DNA from: Chryseobacterium sp. Leaf180
Lineage (GTDB): Bacteria > Bacteroidota > Bacteroidia > Flavobacteriales > Weeksellaceae
Assembly: GCF_001424585.1 (NCBI RefSeq)
Contig: NZ_LMPJ01000011.1
Span: 80,197 to 144,196, forward strand
Length of the DNA: 64,000 nucleotides
Reading direction: 5' to 3'
Position 1 is the first letter of the stretch. Each line of letters begins with the position of its first letter. The notes beneath the pieces were generated by a model that saw only the letters and a list, made by a program, of their open reading frames with translations, ran no database searches and was not told the origin of the DNA. The position numbers and the translations under genes were made by a program. This document shows, piece by piece, positions 49,592 through 57,218 of this stretch.

Positions 49592-51490
49592 ATGAATTAC
49601 GTTGCGGCAGAGAATCTTACTAAATCTTACGGAGTAAAAACGCTTTTTAAAAACATTAATTTTAATGTAAACGAAGGCGACAAAATAGCGATCGTGGCCA
49701 AAAACGGCAGCGGAAAATCGACGCTTCTGAAGATTTTGATGGGAAAAGAAATTGCTGACAGCGGAAATGTAATCATTAATAAAGATATTTCGGTGGTTTT
49801 GTTTGATCAGGAAATCGATTTTGAATCTGATCTTACGATTGAAGAATTTATGATGACGCTTGATTCTGCGCCAATTCGTGCTCTGAAAAATTATCATAAA
49901 TCGCTGCTCTCAGATGATGCCGATTTTATGGAAATGGCTTTGGCCGAAATGGAAATCCATAAAGCCTGGGATCTTGAAAATGAGATGACGCAGATTCTTT
50001 CTCAACTGAAAATCACTGATCTTACCGCGAAAATGGGAAATCTTTCCGGCGGACAGATCAAACGTGTGGCTTTGGCAAAACTTCTTACCGAAACACGCGC
50101 CGAACATCGCCATACTTTATTGATTATGGATGAGCCGACCAACCACCTTGATGTGGATATGGTGGAATGGCTTGAAAATTATTTAAACAAAGCGAAAATC
50201 ACGCTTCTTCTCGTGACGCACGACCGTTATTTTCTGGATGCAGTTTGCGGAATTATCTGGGAAATGGAAGATCAGAATCTTTATACGCACCAAGGCGCTT
50301 ACGCAACGTATCTTGAGAATAAAATGATCCGTGAAGACAACATGAATTCGACGATCGATAAGGCGCAAAACCTTTACAGGAAAGAACTTGAGTGGATGCG
50401 CAGACAGCCAAAAGCGCGTACAACAAAGTCAAAATCGCGGCAGGATGACTTCTACGAAACCGAAAAAGTTGCCAAAACTGATACCCGTAAAGATTCTCTT
50501 GAGCTTGATTTTGAGATGAAACGTCTCGGCAATAAAATTCTGGAACTTAAAAATATTTCTAAAAGTTACGGTAACAAAGTTTTACTGAAAGACTTCAGTT
50601 ACCAGTTTCAGAGAGGCGAAAAAGTAGGAATTGTAGGAAAAAACGGTGCGGGAAAATCGACACTTTTAAATATCATCCAGGATTTTGAGCCGAGAGATTC
50701 GGGCGAAATAGAAACCGGTGAAACCATTAAATTCGGTTATTTTGCGCAGAAAGGGCTTCAGTATAAAGAAGACGAACGCGTGATTGATTTTATTAAAGAA
50801 ATTTCTGAAAACTTTCCGCTGGCAAATGGCAGAACGATTTCTGCATCGCAGTTTTTAAGACTTTTCTTATTTGATGATCAGACACAATATTCGCCGATTG
50901 CGAAACTTAGCGGTGGCGAAAAACGAAGGCTGCATCTGATGCATGTTCTGTATCAAAACCCCAATTTCCTGATTTTTGATGAGCCTACAAACGATCTTGA
51001 TCTTCCCACCTTAACGGTTTTGGAGAATTTCTTACTGAATTTTCAGGGAAGTTTAATCATCGTTTCTCACGACCGTTATTTTATGGATCGTGTTGTGGAT
51101 CACGTTCTTGCGTTTGAAGGAGAAGGGAAAATCAGGAATTTTACCGGAAATTTTTCAGAATACAGAGAGCATAAAAAATCTGAAGACGGAAATCTTAAAC
51201 AGGAAGATAAAAAAGCAAAAAATACAGTAGAGAAAGCAGTTGAAAAACCTGTGGAAAAGCCTGTTGCAAAACCGGAAACTCCAAAGAAAAAACTCTCTTT
51301 TAAAGAACAGCGCGAATTGGAAACGATTGAAAAAGAAATTCCCAAACTTGAAGAAACACGCACGAAAATTCTTGAACAACTCAATAACGAAAGCGATTAC
51401 GATAAAATCTCAAAACTGTCGGCAGAATTGGAAAGTCTTTCTGAAAAGCTTGAAAACCACGAGATGCGTTGGCTGGAACTTCAGGATTAG
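49592..51490 (+). CDS. ABC-F family ATPase, Uup-like
   Basis: 632 aa. Two ABC ATPase domains, no membrane segments: first Walker A AKNGSGKST and signature LSGGQIKRVALAKLL with LLIMDEPTNHLD; second GKNGAGKST, LSGGEKRRLHLMHVL and FLIFDEPTNDLD. The inter-domain linker has the basic WMRRQPKARTTKSKSR block typical of Uup. After residue ~525 comes a Lys/Glu/Pro linker (VEKPVEKPVAKPE) and a C-terminal coiled coil, also as in Uup. Ribosome-associated or DNA-linked translation/replication factor. All motifs intact, in contrast to the ABC exporter at 58.7 kb. Confidence 0.93.
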   Translation: MNYVAAENLTKSYGVKTLFKNINFNVNEGDKIAIVAKNGSGKSTLLKILMGKEIADSGNVIINKDISVVLFDQEIDFESDLTIEEFMMTLDSAPIRALKNYHKSLLSDDADFMEMALAEMEIHKAWDLENEMTQILSQLKITDLTAKMGNLSGGQIKRVALAKLLTETRAEHRHTLLIMDEPTNHLDVDMVEWLENYLNKAKITLLLVTHDRYFLDAVCGIIWEMEDQNLYTHQGAYATYLENKMIREDNMNSTIDKAQNLYRKELEWMRRQPKARTTKSKSRQDDFYETEKVAKTDTRKDSLELDFEMKRLGNKILELKNISKSYGNKVLLKDFSYQFQRGEKVGIVGKNGAGKSTLLNIIQDFEPRDSGEIETGETIKFGYFAQKGLQYKEDERVIDFIKEISENFPLANGRTISASQFLRLFLFDDQTQYSPIAKLSGGEKRRLHLMHVLYQNPNFLIFDEPTNDLDLPTLTVLENFLLNFQGSLIIVSHDRYFMDRVVDHVLAFEGEGKIRNFTGNFSEYREHKKSEDGNLKQEDKKAKNTVEKAVEKPVEKPVAKPETPKKKLSFKEQRELETIEKEIPKLEETRTKILEQLNNESDYDKISKLSAELESLSEKLENHEMRWLELQD

Positions 51491-51515
51491 AAATAGAATT
51501 TAATTTAAATTAAAA

Positions 51516-51547
51516 AAAGCTGTTCCAATGACGGAACAGCTTTATTT
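51516..51547. terminator. Terminator between ABC-F gene and the 52-aa gene
   Basis: AAAGCTGTTCC / GGAACAGCTTT stem (11 bp, perfect) between convergent genes, A-run on the left and T-rich on the right. Confidence 0.85.
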
Positions 51548-51554
51548 ATCTAAA

Positions 51555-51713
51555 TCATCTCTTTTTTATCATCGCAAAAATACTGTAAAACAGGAAAGCG
51601 ATTCCTAAAAGCAGAAATCCGTAGCGAAGATACATATTGTCATCGACAAGTGAAACGCCGATGATTACGAATAAAACGCCTAGAACGGTGAAGCTGGATG
51701 ATCTTTTTTTCAT
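51555..51713 (-). CDS. Small two-helix membrane protein (52 aa)
   Basis: Translated by hand; short but well formed. Starts MKKRSSSFTVLGVLFVIIGV, a basic N-terminus then a first hydrophobic helix (about 8-21), a polar turn with Asp-Asp and Arg (around 24-31), a second helix (about 31-48: GFLLLGIAFLFYSIFAMI) and ends IKKR. Lies 14 nt after the Gfo/Idh stop on the same strand and before a strong terminator, so it fits the end of that transcript. I do not recognise a family. Confidence 0.7.
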   Translation of the reverse strand: MKKRSSSFTVLGVLFVIIGVSLVDDNMYLRYGFLLLGIAFLFYSIFAMIKKR

Positions 51714-51727
51714 GGGTTTGCATTAAA

Positions 51728-52786
51728 TTATTTAATCGAAATCACATTCTGCTGCTGTGAACTATCCCGTGCAGCATCGATGATTTTCATATTTTCGACC
51801 ACTTCATTTGCTGGCGACGGCAACGTGTCACCAAATACAATATGCTCGTAAATCTGCTGGTAATAATTCATGTAATTTCCCGGCAGACTTTCAGTTTTTA
51901 ATTCTTCTTCCTGATTTTCTGCATTCGAATAATGCAGCAAACCGTCGGCATTTTTCAATGGTTTTACCCAATCTTTTCCGTATTCCGGGATGCTTCCTGC
52001 GCCCAATTCGTTTTCCTGATCGTCACTTCTTTCCTGCAAAAAGCTTCCGCGGTCGCCATGAATTTTATAAGCAAAAAATTCTTTTTTAGTGAAAACTGAA
52101 GATTTTAAACGCACACGGAGCTGATTCGGATAAAAAAGCAAAACTTCAAAATAATCATTTGCAAAGGCATCACCTTTCATCGAAAAAACATCAGCAAAAA
52201 CTTTTTGCGGAACACCAAAAAGCTGCACCGCCTGATCGATCAGGTGCGAACCGAGATCGTGAAGTGCACCGGAACCGTCTTCCTGCGGATTTTCTTTATG
52301 ATCTTTCCCGCTCGGCTCGGTACGGAATCTGTCAAAACGGATTTCTGCTTCTTTAATATTTCCTAAAACTTTTTCACTGAGAATCTTTTTCACCTGAAGA
52401 TAATCGCGGTCGAATCTTCGGTTTTGATAAACGCTTACAAAAAGATTTTTTTCCTCAGCAAGCTTCACGATTTCTTCGGCTTCCTGCGCATTTACGGTAA
52501 AAGGCTTTTCAACCACCACGTTTTTTCCGGCTAGCAGAGCTTTTTTTACATATTCAAAATGAGTTTGCACCGGCGTATTGACGATGATAAGATCGATATC
52601 GTCAGCGGCCATCATTTCATCCACTGAACGGTAAATTGTGGCATCCGGATACAGTTTTTGAGATTCATTCTTTGTCCTCTCGACGATTGCCGCGAGAAAA
52701 AATCCGGGATGCTGACTGAGAAATGGCGCATGAAAAATTTTTCCGCTCATGCCAAACGCACAAAGTCCTGCTTTTACCAGTTGCAT
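51728..52786 (-). CDS. Gfo/Idh/MocA family oxidoreductase
   Basis: 352 aa. NAD(P)-binding Rossmann domain starting GLCAFGMSGKIFHAPFLSQH, then IVNTPVQTHFEYVKKALLAGKNVVVEKPF containing the EKP motif with the catalytic lysine (written in parts: NTPVQTHFEYVKKAL, VVVEKPF). The C-terminal domain has the GALHDLGSHLIDQ motif with the active-site histidine region. Acts on a sugar or inositol-like substrate in the cytoplasm; specificity unknown. The 52-aa membrane protein follows 14 nt later. Confidence 0.93.
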   Translation of the reverse strand: MQLVKAGLCAFGMSGKIFHAPFLSQHPGFFLAAIVERTKNESQKLYPDATIYRSVDEMMAADDIDLIIVNTPVQTHFEYVKKALLAGKNVVVEKPFTVNAQEAEEIVKLAEEKNLFVSVYQNRRFDRDYLQVKKILSEKVLGNIKEAEIRFDRFRTEPSGKDHKENPQEDGSGALHDLGSHLIDQAVQLFGVPQKVFADVFSMKGDAFANDYFEVLLFYPNQLRVRLKSSVFTKKEFFAYKIHGDRGSFLQERSDDQENELGAGSIPEYGKDWVKPLKNADGLLHYSNAENQEEELKTESLPGNYMNYYQQIYEHIVFGDTLPSPANEVVENMKIIDAARDSSQQQNVISIK

Positions 52787-52802
52787 AGAATTTATTTTAA
52801 AA

Positions 52803-52810
52803 CAAAGATA
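52803..52810 (-). promoter_or_regulatory. -7 box of Gfo/Idh gene promoter (TATCTTTG)
   Basis: Exact consensus on the minus strand, 16 nt before the ATG at 52786. Confidence 0.65.
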
Positions 52811-52888
52811 TTTTATTTAAATCGAAGAAAAAATCGAAGTGACAGTATTTGATCAATAAAAATTAAATGACAAAAATCAGGATTATTG

Positions 52889-52905
52889 TTTTTAATCATT
52901 CTAAA
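52889..52905 (+). promoter_or_regulatory. Possible Fur-like operator upstream of siderophore receptor
   Basis: TTTTTAAT-C-ATTCTAAA is close to the 17-nt palindrome TTTAGAAT-n-ATTCTAAA, with an exact right half and 2 mismatches in the left. It ends 18 nt before the -7 box, over the expected -33 region, where repressor binding would block the promoter. Motif memory only. Confidence 0.35.
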
Positions 52906-52923
52906 TCATATTAAAGTTTTATT

Positions 52924-52931
52924 TACTTTTG
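52924..52931 (+). promoter_or_regulatory. -7 box of siderophore receptor promoter (TACTTTTG)
   Basis: Exact consensus, 35 nt before the ATG at 52967. Confidence 0.65.
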
Positions 52932-52966
52932 CGGTCTATTTAAAACTAATCTAAATAAAAATAACC

Positions 52967-55210
52967 ATGAGAAGACAGGTTGCCAGCTTAGGATTTTTGG
53001 TCGTAACCATTTCTGCAACGGCGCAGATGCGTAATAATGCGGTAAACGATACGGTGAGAATTCAGGAGATTGAGGACGTTTATCTTCATAAAACCGGAAA
53101 TCCCAATCAGGCGCGTACAACGACTGCAAAATCGAATCTTACGGTAATGGAAAATCCGCAGCCGATCTCCATTGTTACGCACGAAATTATCGAACAGCAA
53201 CAGGCAAAACAACTGGCAGAAGTAATTCAAAACGTGAACGGAATGTACGTAACCTCATCGCGTGGAAACTCTCAGGACAGTTTTGGTGGCCGTGGTTTTA
53301 TTCTCGGAAATGACAATTTATTTAAAAACGGTGCGCGCGTAAACAGCGGCGTCTTTCCGGAAGTTACAGGGCTTGAGCGCGTGGAAGTTTTGAAAGGTGC
53401 GAATGCGATGCTTTACGGAAACACAGCTGCGGGCGCTGTTGTCAACATGATTACAAAAAAACCGCGATTTAATTTTGGCGGAAATATTGGTTTCAACGCT
53501 GGAAGCTGGAATTCTTACAAACCTTTCGTTGATTTTTACGGTCCGCTGAGTGATAAAATTGCCTTCCGTGTGAATGGAACGTACGAGTATGCTGAGAGTT
53601 TCAGAGACATTGTGAATTCGCAGAAGTATTATTTTAATCCTTCTTTCCTGTTTAATTTAGGTAGAAACTCGCAGCTGATTGTTGAGGCAGATTACCTTAA
53701 AAACGATTTTACACCAGATTTTGGTCTTGGTGCTATCGAAAACCGCGACAAAAGTTATACACTGGAAACCGGTATCAAGAAAAATATTTTTCTTGGAACT
53801 GATTGGCAGTATCAGAATGTTCAGCAGGCGACCACAAACGTGACTTTTAATCATCAGATCAGTAAAAACTGGACGCTGAATACTGTAGCTTCTTATCAAA
53901 ACTATACGAGAGATTATTATTCTACGGAACGTACAAACTGGGCATATCTTACTCAGCAAGGCGTTGACAAAAACCGGCTTGCGTGGGTAAGACCTTTAAA
54001 TAAAAGCTACAATGAGCAAAATTACGGATCATTTCAGGCAAACATCAACGGAGAATTCAACACCGGAAAAATCAATCATAAAGTTTTAATTGGAGCTGAT
54101 GCAGATTACGGTCAGTCGGATGCGTACACTTTTAACAATCCCAAAACCCTTGGCATTTTATATCTGGATGATCCTTCAACGTGGGTGACAAATACGCCGA
54201 TGCCTGCTGCCGATGTAAAACTTACGAAAACCCGCACAGCAACGCGCCGTGTAGGAGTTTATACACAGGATTTTATAAGCCTCACGAAAGAGTTTAAAGT
54301 TTTGGCAGGATTGAGATGGTCATATATTGAAAACAGACCGACACTGAATACAACTTTCGCCACGGCGCAGACGGCTTACAGTAAAGTGACTGCAAATAAT
54401 TCCAGCACTTCAGATCAGGCGCTTTCACCAAAAGTGGGTTTGGTATATATGCCTAATGCGAATTTATCGGTTTTCGCGACGTACACCAATTCGTTTGCAG
54501 CAAATACCGGCGTTGACGCGCGCGATTTATCCAGTGCGCTAAAGCCTTCCATCATTGATCAGTTTGAAATTGGAGCCAAGAAAAACATCTGGAACAATGC
54601 CGTTGCATTTAATGTTTCACTTTATCAGATTGTCAATAATAACTTTTATCAGACTGCGCTTGATGCTAAAGGAAATCCTTCCACAGATCCCAGAAATCCG
54701 AAAGATTTTGCCGGAAAACTCAGAAGCCGCGGTGTAGAAGTCGATGTAACGGGCAATCCGACGAGAAATATTTCTTTGATTGCCGGTTTCTCATATAATA
54801 ATTCAGTGTATCTCGATACGCCTGCAGATTTTGGCTATGTTGAAAAACAGCGGCTGGTAAGAACTCCCGCAACGACCGCTAACTTCTCGGCTTTTTACAT
54901 CTTTGATAAATTTGCGAAAGGTTTGCGGCTTGGTGCCATGGCTTATTTCATCGGCGACCGACTTGCAGGTTGGAACGATACCAAAACCGGGAGCAACAGT
55001 CTTGCCCAGAGAAATGGCGTCAGCAGAAGTTTTGCTTTGAAAGATTACACAACCATAGCGCTTTCTGCGGGATATGAATGGAAGAAGTTTTTAGTTCAGG
55101 CCAAAGTAGGAAACCTTTTGAATGTTGAAAATTTTACAGTTCACGAAAATTATTCTGTGAATCCTATAGTACCACGCAATTTTTATTTTACGGTTACCTA
55201 CCGTCTTTAA
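52967..55210 (+). CDS. TonB-dependent siderophore receptor
   Basis: 747 aa. Signal peptide MRRQVASLGFLVVTISATAQ. Plug domain about 45-190 with PQPISIVTHEIIEQQQAKQL, GGRGFILGNDNLFKNGARVN and VEVLKGANAMLYGNTAAGAVVN, then a 22-strand-type barrel up to the end (NFYFTVTYRL). These motifs are those of the FhuA/FoxA/FpvA siderophore group, importing ferric siderophores with TonB energy. No N-terminal CarboxypepD-like or STN domain. A possible Fur-type site covers the promoter. Confidence 0.94.
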   Translation: MRRQVASLGFLVVTISATAQMRNNAVNDTVRIQEIEDVYLHKTGNPNQARTTTAKSNLTVMENPQPISIVTHEIIEQQQAKQLAEVIQNVNGMYVTSSRGNSQDSFGGRGFILGNDNLFKNGARVNSGVFPEVTGLERVEVLKGANAMLYGNTAAGAVVNMITKKPRFNFGGNIGFNAGSWNSYKPFVDFYGPLSDKIAFRVNGTYEYAESFRDIVNSQKYYFNPSFLFNLGRNSQLIVEADYLKNDFTPDFGLGAIENRDKSYTLETGIKKNIFLGTDWQYQNVQQATTNVTFNHQISKNWTLNTVASYQNYTRDYYSTERTNWAYLTQQGVDKNRLAWVRPLNKSYNEQNYGSFQANINGEFNTGKINHKVLIGADADYGQSDAYTFNNPKTLGILYLDDPSTWVTNTPMPAADVKLTKTRTATRRVGVYTQDFISLTKEFKVLAGLRWSYIENRPTLNTTFATAQTAYSKVTANNSSTSDQALSPKVGLVYMPNANLSVFATYTNSFAANTGVDARDLSSALKPSIIDQFEIGAKKNIWNNAVAFNVSLYQIVNNNFYQTALDAKGNPSTDPRNPKDFAGKLRSRGVEVDVTGNPTRNISLIAGFSYNNSVYLDTPADFGYVEKQRLVRTPATTANFSAFYIFDKFAKGLRLGAMAYFIGDRLAGWNDTKTGSNSLAQRNGVSRSFALKDYTTIALSAGYEWKKFLVQAKVGNLLNVENFTVHENYSVNPIVPRNFYFTVTYRL

Positions 55211-55233
55211 TTTTTCTTGATAATTGATTACTT

Positions 55234-55262
55234 AAAAAAGCTGATTTCGATCAGCTTTTTGT
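55234..55262 (+). terminator. Terminator after siderophore receptor
   Basis: AAAAAGCTGAT / ATCAGCTTTTT stem with TTCG-type tetraloop and T-run. Confidence 0.88.
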
Positions 55263-55266
55263 TTTT

Positions 55267-55330
55267 GGCATTGTTGCACAAATATTCCGGCAACCTGCAT
55301 CAGGTGGTATCTGCATGCCTTTTTTATTTC
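55267..55330 (+). other. Structured element ending in a T-run (unassigned RNA or terminator)
   Basis: A closing pair GGCAT (55267-55271) with ATGCC (55315-55319) encloses a GTTGC...GCAAC hairpin (55273-55294 region) and a CCTG-CAT-CAGG hairpin, then TTTTTT follows at once. The inner string CCGGCAACC...GGTGGTATCTGC looks like the 3' half of a SAM-I type motif, but the 5' half is absent. Could be a small RNA 3' end, a second terminator or a decayed riboswitch. Confidence 0.4.
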
Positions 55331-55396
55331 AAATTCAAGCTTAAAAAAATATTAAAATGAAAGTTGTAAAAGCTACAAACACTCTCATACCAGCGG

Positions 55397-55413
55397 CTGG
55401 CACATTATTTGAA
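55397..55413 (+). promoter_or_regulatory. Possible sigma-54-like promoter (CTGGCAC-N5-TTGAA)
   Basis: CTGGCACATTATTTGAA matches TGGCAC at -24 and TTG at -12, with GG and GA exactly 10 nt apart (consensus GC). No TAnnTTTG box lies before the next gene. ATG is 49 nt downstream. Confidence 0.35.
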
Positions 55414-55461
55414 TCTGCTCATTCATCAAAATAATAAATTAATTATTAAAAATTATAAATT

Positions 55462-56064
55462 ATGAAAAAGTTCTTATTAACTGGGATTTTGGCAGCTGCC
55501 GGACTTACCGCTACTGCAAACGCACAAATTCAACAAGGTAACTGGATGGTTGGTAGCAGCATCGTTGCAAGTGACTTCGGTTTGAATACAAACGGTGGAT
55601 ACCAAATTGCTATTACGCCAAGAGCAGCTTACTTCGTACAGGATAACTGGGCAGTGGGTGGTTATGTAAATTTAGGTACAAATAAAGTGACTAAAGACAG
55701 CCCTACAACATTTACCTATGCAGTGGGAGCATTAAGCAGATATTATTTGTCTCCAAACGAAGCTGGAGTTGATAATTTATTAAATCATGGCCGATTTTTC
55801 TTTGAAGGAAATCTTGGTATAGGCGGACAATCTACAAAAGGTGGTTTGTCAACAAACGGTTTAGACTTCGGTGTAGGTCCTGGTTACTCATACTTCATTA
55901 CTCCAAACATTGGTGTTGAAGGATTGCTTAAATATAACGGTGTAGCTGGTTTCGGTAACGAAGGCCTACAGTCTAGATTAAGCTTCAACGTAGGTTTTGC
56001 TATTTATCTGCCAACTTCCAAAGGTAAGCAGGTGGCAAACGAAATCGAAAGAGAAGTAAAATAA
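55462..56064 (+). CDS. Small outer-membrane beta-barrel protein
   Basis: 200 aa. Signal peptide MKKFLLTGILAAAGLTATANA with cleavage before QIQQG. The mature part is a Gly/Asn-rich eight-strand-type barrel (GNWMVGSSIVASDFGLNT, DNWAVGGYVNLGTNK, FFFEGNLGIGGQSTKG, FDVGFAIY-like end FNVGFAIYLPT) and then a short polar tail with EIEREVK. Similar to the PF13505/PF13568 outer-membrane barrel group. Function unknown. It lacks a normal -7 box, has a sigma-54-like string upstream and a strong terminator downstream. Confidence 0.85.
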   Translation: MKKFLLTGILAAAGLTATANAQIQQGNWMVGSSIVASDFGLNTNGGYQIAITPRAAYFVQDNWAVGGYVNLGTNKVTKDSPTTFTYAVGALSRYYLSPNEAGVDNLLNHGRFFFEGNLGIGGQSTKGGLSTNGLDFGVGPGYSYFITPNIGVEGLLKYNGVAGFGNEGLQSRLSFNVGFAIYLPTSKGKQVANEIEREVK

Positions 56065-56088
56065 TTAAAGCATTTTAAACAAATCAAT

Positions 56089-56123
56089 AAGACCCGGAAA
56101 GTATTTTCCGGGTCTTATCTTTT
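56089..56123 (+). terminator. Terminator after the small barrel gene
   Basis: AAGACCCGGAAA / TTTCCGGGTCTT perfect 12-bp GC-rich stem, then ATCTTTTT. Confidence 0.88.
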
Positions 56124-56263
56124 TGAAATTAAAACTAAACTATATATATAAAAAAAACTAAATCATGTTCCTCACAAACATTATTGTTACTTCTAATAAG
56201 TCTACAAATTTAATAGACTTTTTCCGTATGGCAAAATATTTGTTTAAAAAATTCTTTAAATAA

Positions 56264-57166
56264 ATGATGAAAGAAAAAAGCTTAGGATATTTTGATATCG
56301 TTTACCGAGTGTTGGGCAACTGGTATCTTAAATTTGCCCAGATCACGCCAAAACTGATTGTTGGTATCATTGTATTCACCCTTTTTGTACTGACCAGCAA
56401 ATATCTTAGCAAAGGTTTTGTAAAAATTTTTCATAGACTTTTCCCTAAAAGCAAGAAAGAAAGTTCGCTCGTTACGACAGTCAGCATTTTCCGGTTTGTC
56501 ATTCTTATTATGGGCGCTTTTATATCCCTTGAAATCATGGGATTCAGCGGATTTTTGTGGAAATTTATCGGGAGTCTCGGTGTCGCGGGTGTAATTGCAG
56601 GGGTTGCTCTAAAAGATCTGGTTTCCAGTATATTCTCGGGAATGCTTATTGGCATTGATAAAGCATTTAAAGTCGGTGATTACATTACGATAGGAAACCA
56701 CTCCGGAACAGTACAGGATATCGGTTTTTTAACCACAAAACTCATTACCGACGATGGGAAAAAAGCATACATTCCAAATCAGATTATTTTCAGTGCACCG
56801 TTTTACAATATTACCGCTTCACCTCAGCGTCGTATCATTTTAGATTTTGAAATTCCCGCTGACGAAGATATCAGACTGGCACGGCACGGCGTAATGGAAG
56901 AAATAAAAAATATGGAGCACATCGACCGTATAGAAACCGTAGAAGTGATGCTCACAACTTTGAAACAGGGAACCTTCAATCTTCAGGCAAAATTCTGGAT
57001 AAAAATTGGCACCAATATGCAGCTTGAAAAAAGTAGAGCTCTGATGAAAATAAAAATGCGCCTCGACTCTGATCAGATCAGAATGGTAACGCCTACAAGC
57101 ATCAGTATTACAAACGGCGATCCCGGAAATTCAAATTCCATTTCACCGGATTTATTAAACAAATAA
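56264..57166 (+). CDS. Mechanosensitive ion channel (MscS family)
   Basis: 300 aa (a second ATG follows at once at 56267). Three membrane segments (about 27-45, 68-88, 98-125); the pore helix TM3 reads GVAGVIAGVALKDLVSSIFSG, with the Ala/Gly packing pattern of MscS, followed by the beta domain IGNHSGTVQDIGFLTTKLI and YIPNQIIFSAPFYNIT. Opens under membrane tension to release solutes in hypo-osmotic shock. Start touches the stop of an 11-codon upstream frame. Confidence 0.94.
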   Translation: MMKEKSLGYFDIVYRVLGNWYLKFAQITPKLIVGIIVFTLFVLTSKYLSKGFVKIFHRLFPKSKKESSLVTTVSIFRFVILIMGAFISLEIMGFSGFLWKFIGSLGVAGVIAGVALKDLVSSIFSGMLIGIDKAFKVGDYITIGNHSGTVQDIGFLTTKLITDDGKKAYIPNQIIFSAPFYNITASPQRRIILDFEIPADEDIRLARHGVMEEIKNMEHIDRIETVEVMLTTLKQGTFNLQAKFWIKIGTNMQLEKSRALMKIKMRLDSDQIRMVTPTSISITNGDPGNSNSISPDLLNK

Positions 57167-57168
57167 AA

Positions 57169-57199
57169 AAATAACCACTTCGGAATGAAGTGGTTATTT
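57169..57199. terminator. Bidirectional terminator between mscS-type gene and sucC
   Basis: AAATAACCACTTC / GAAGTGGTTATTT perfect 13-bp stem between convergent genes. Confidence 0.85.
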
Positions 57200-57218
57200 A
57201 CTTTTATAAAAATTCAGC

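Noticed and set aside
55290..55319. SAM-I riboswitch
   Set aside because: Only the 3' half-like string is present; the conserved 5' core is missing and the next gene is not in sulphur metabolism. Kept only as an unassigned structured element.
56228..56263. 11-codon frame MAKYLFKKFFK whose stop touches the MscS start codon
   Set aside because: Could be a leader peptide for translational coupling, but it is too short to support without conservation data.
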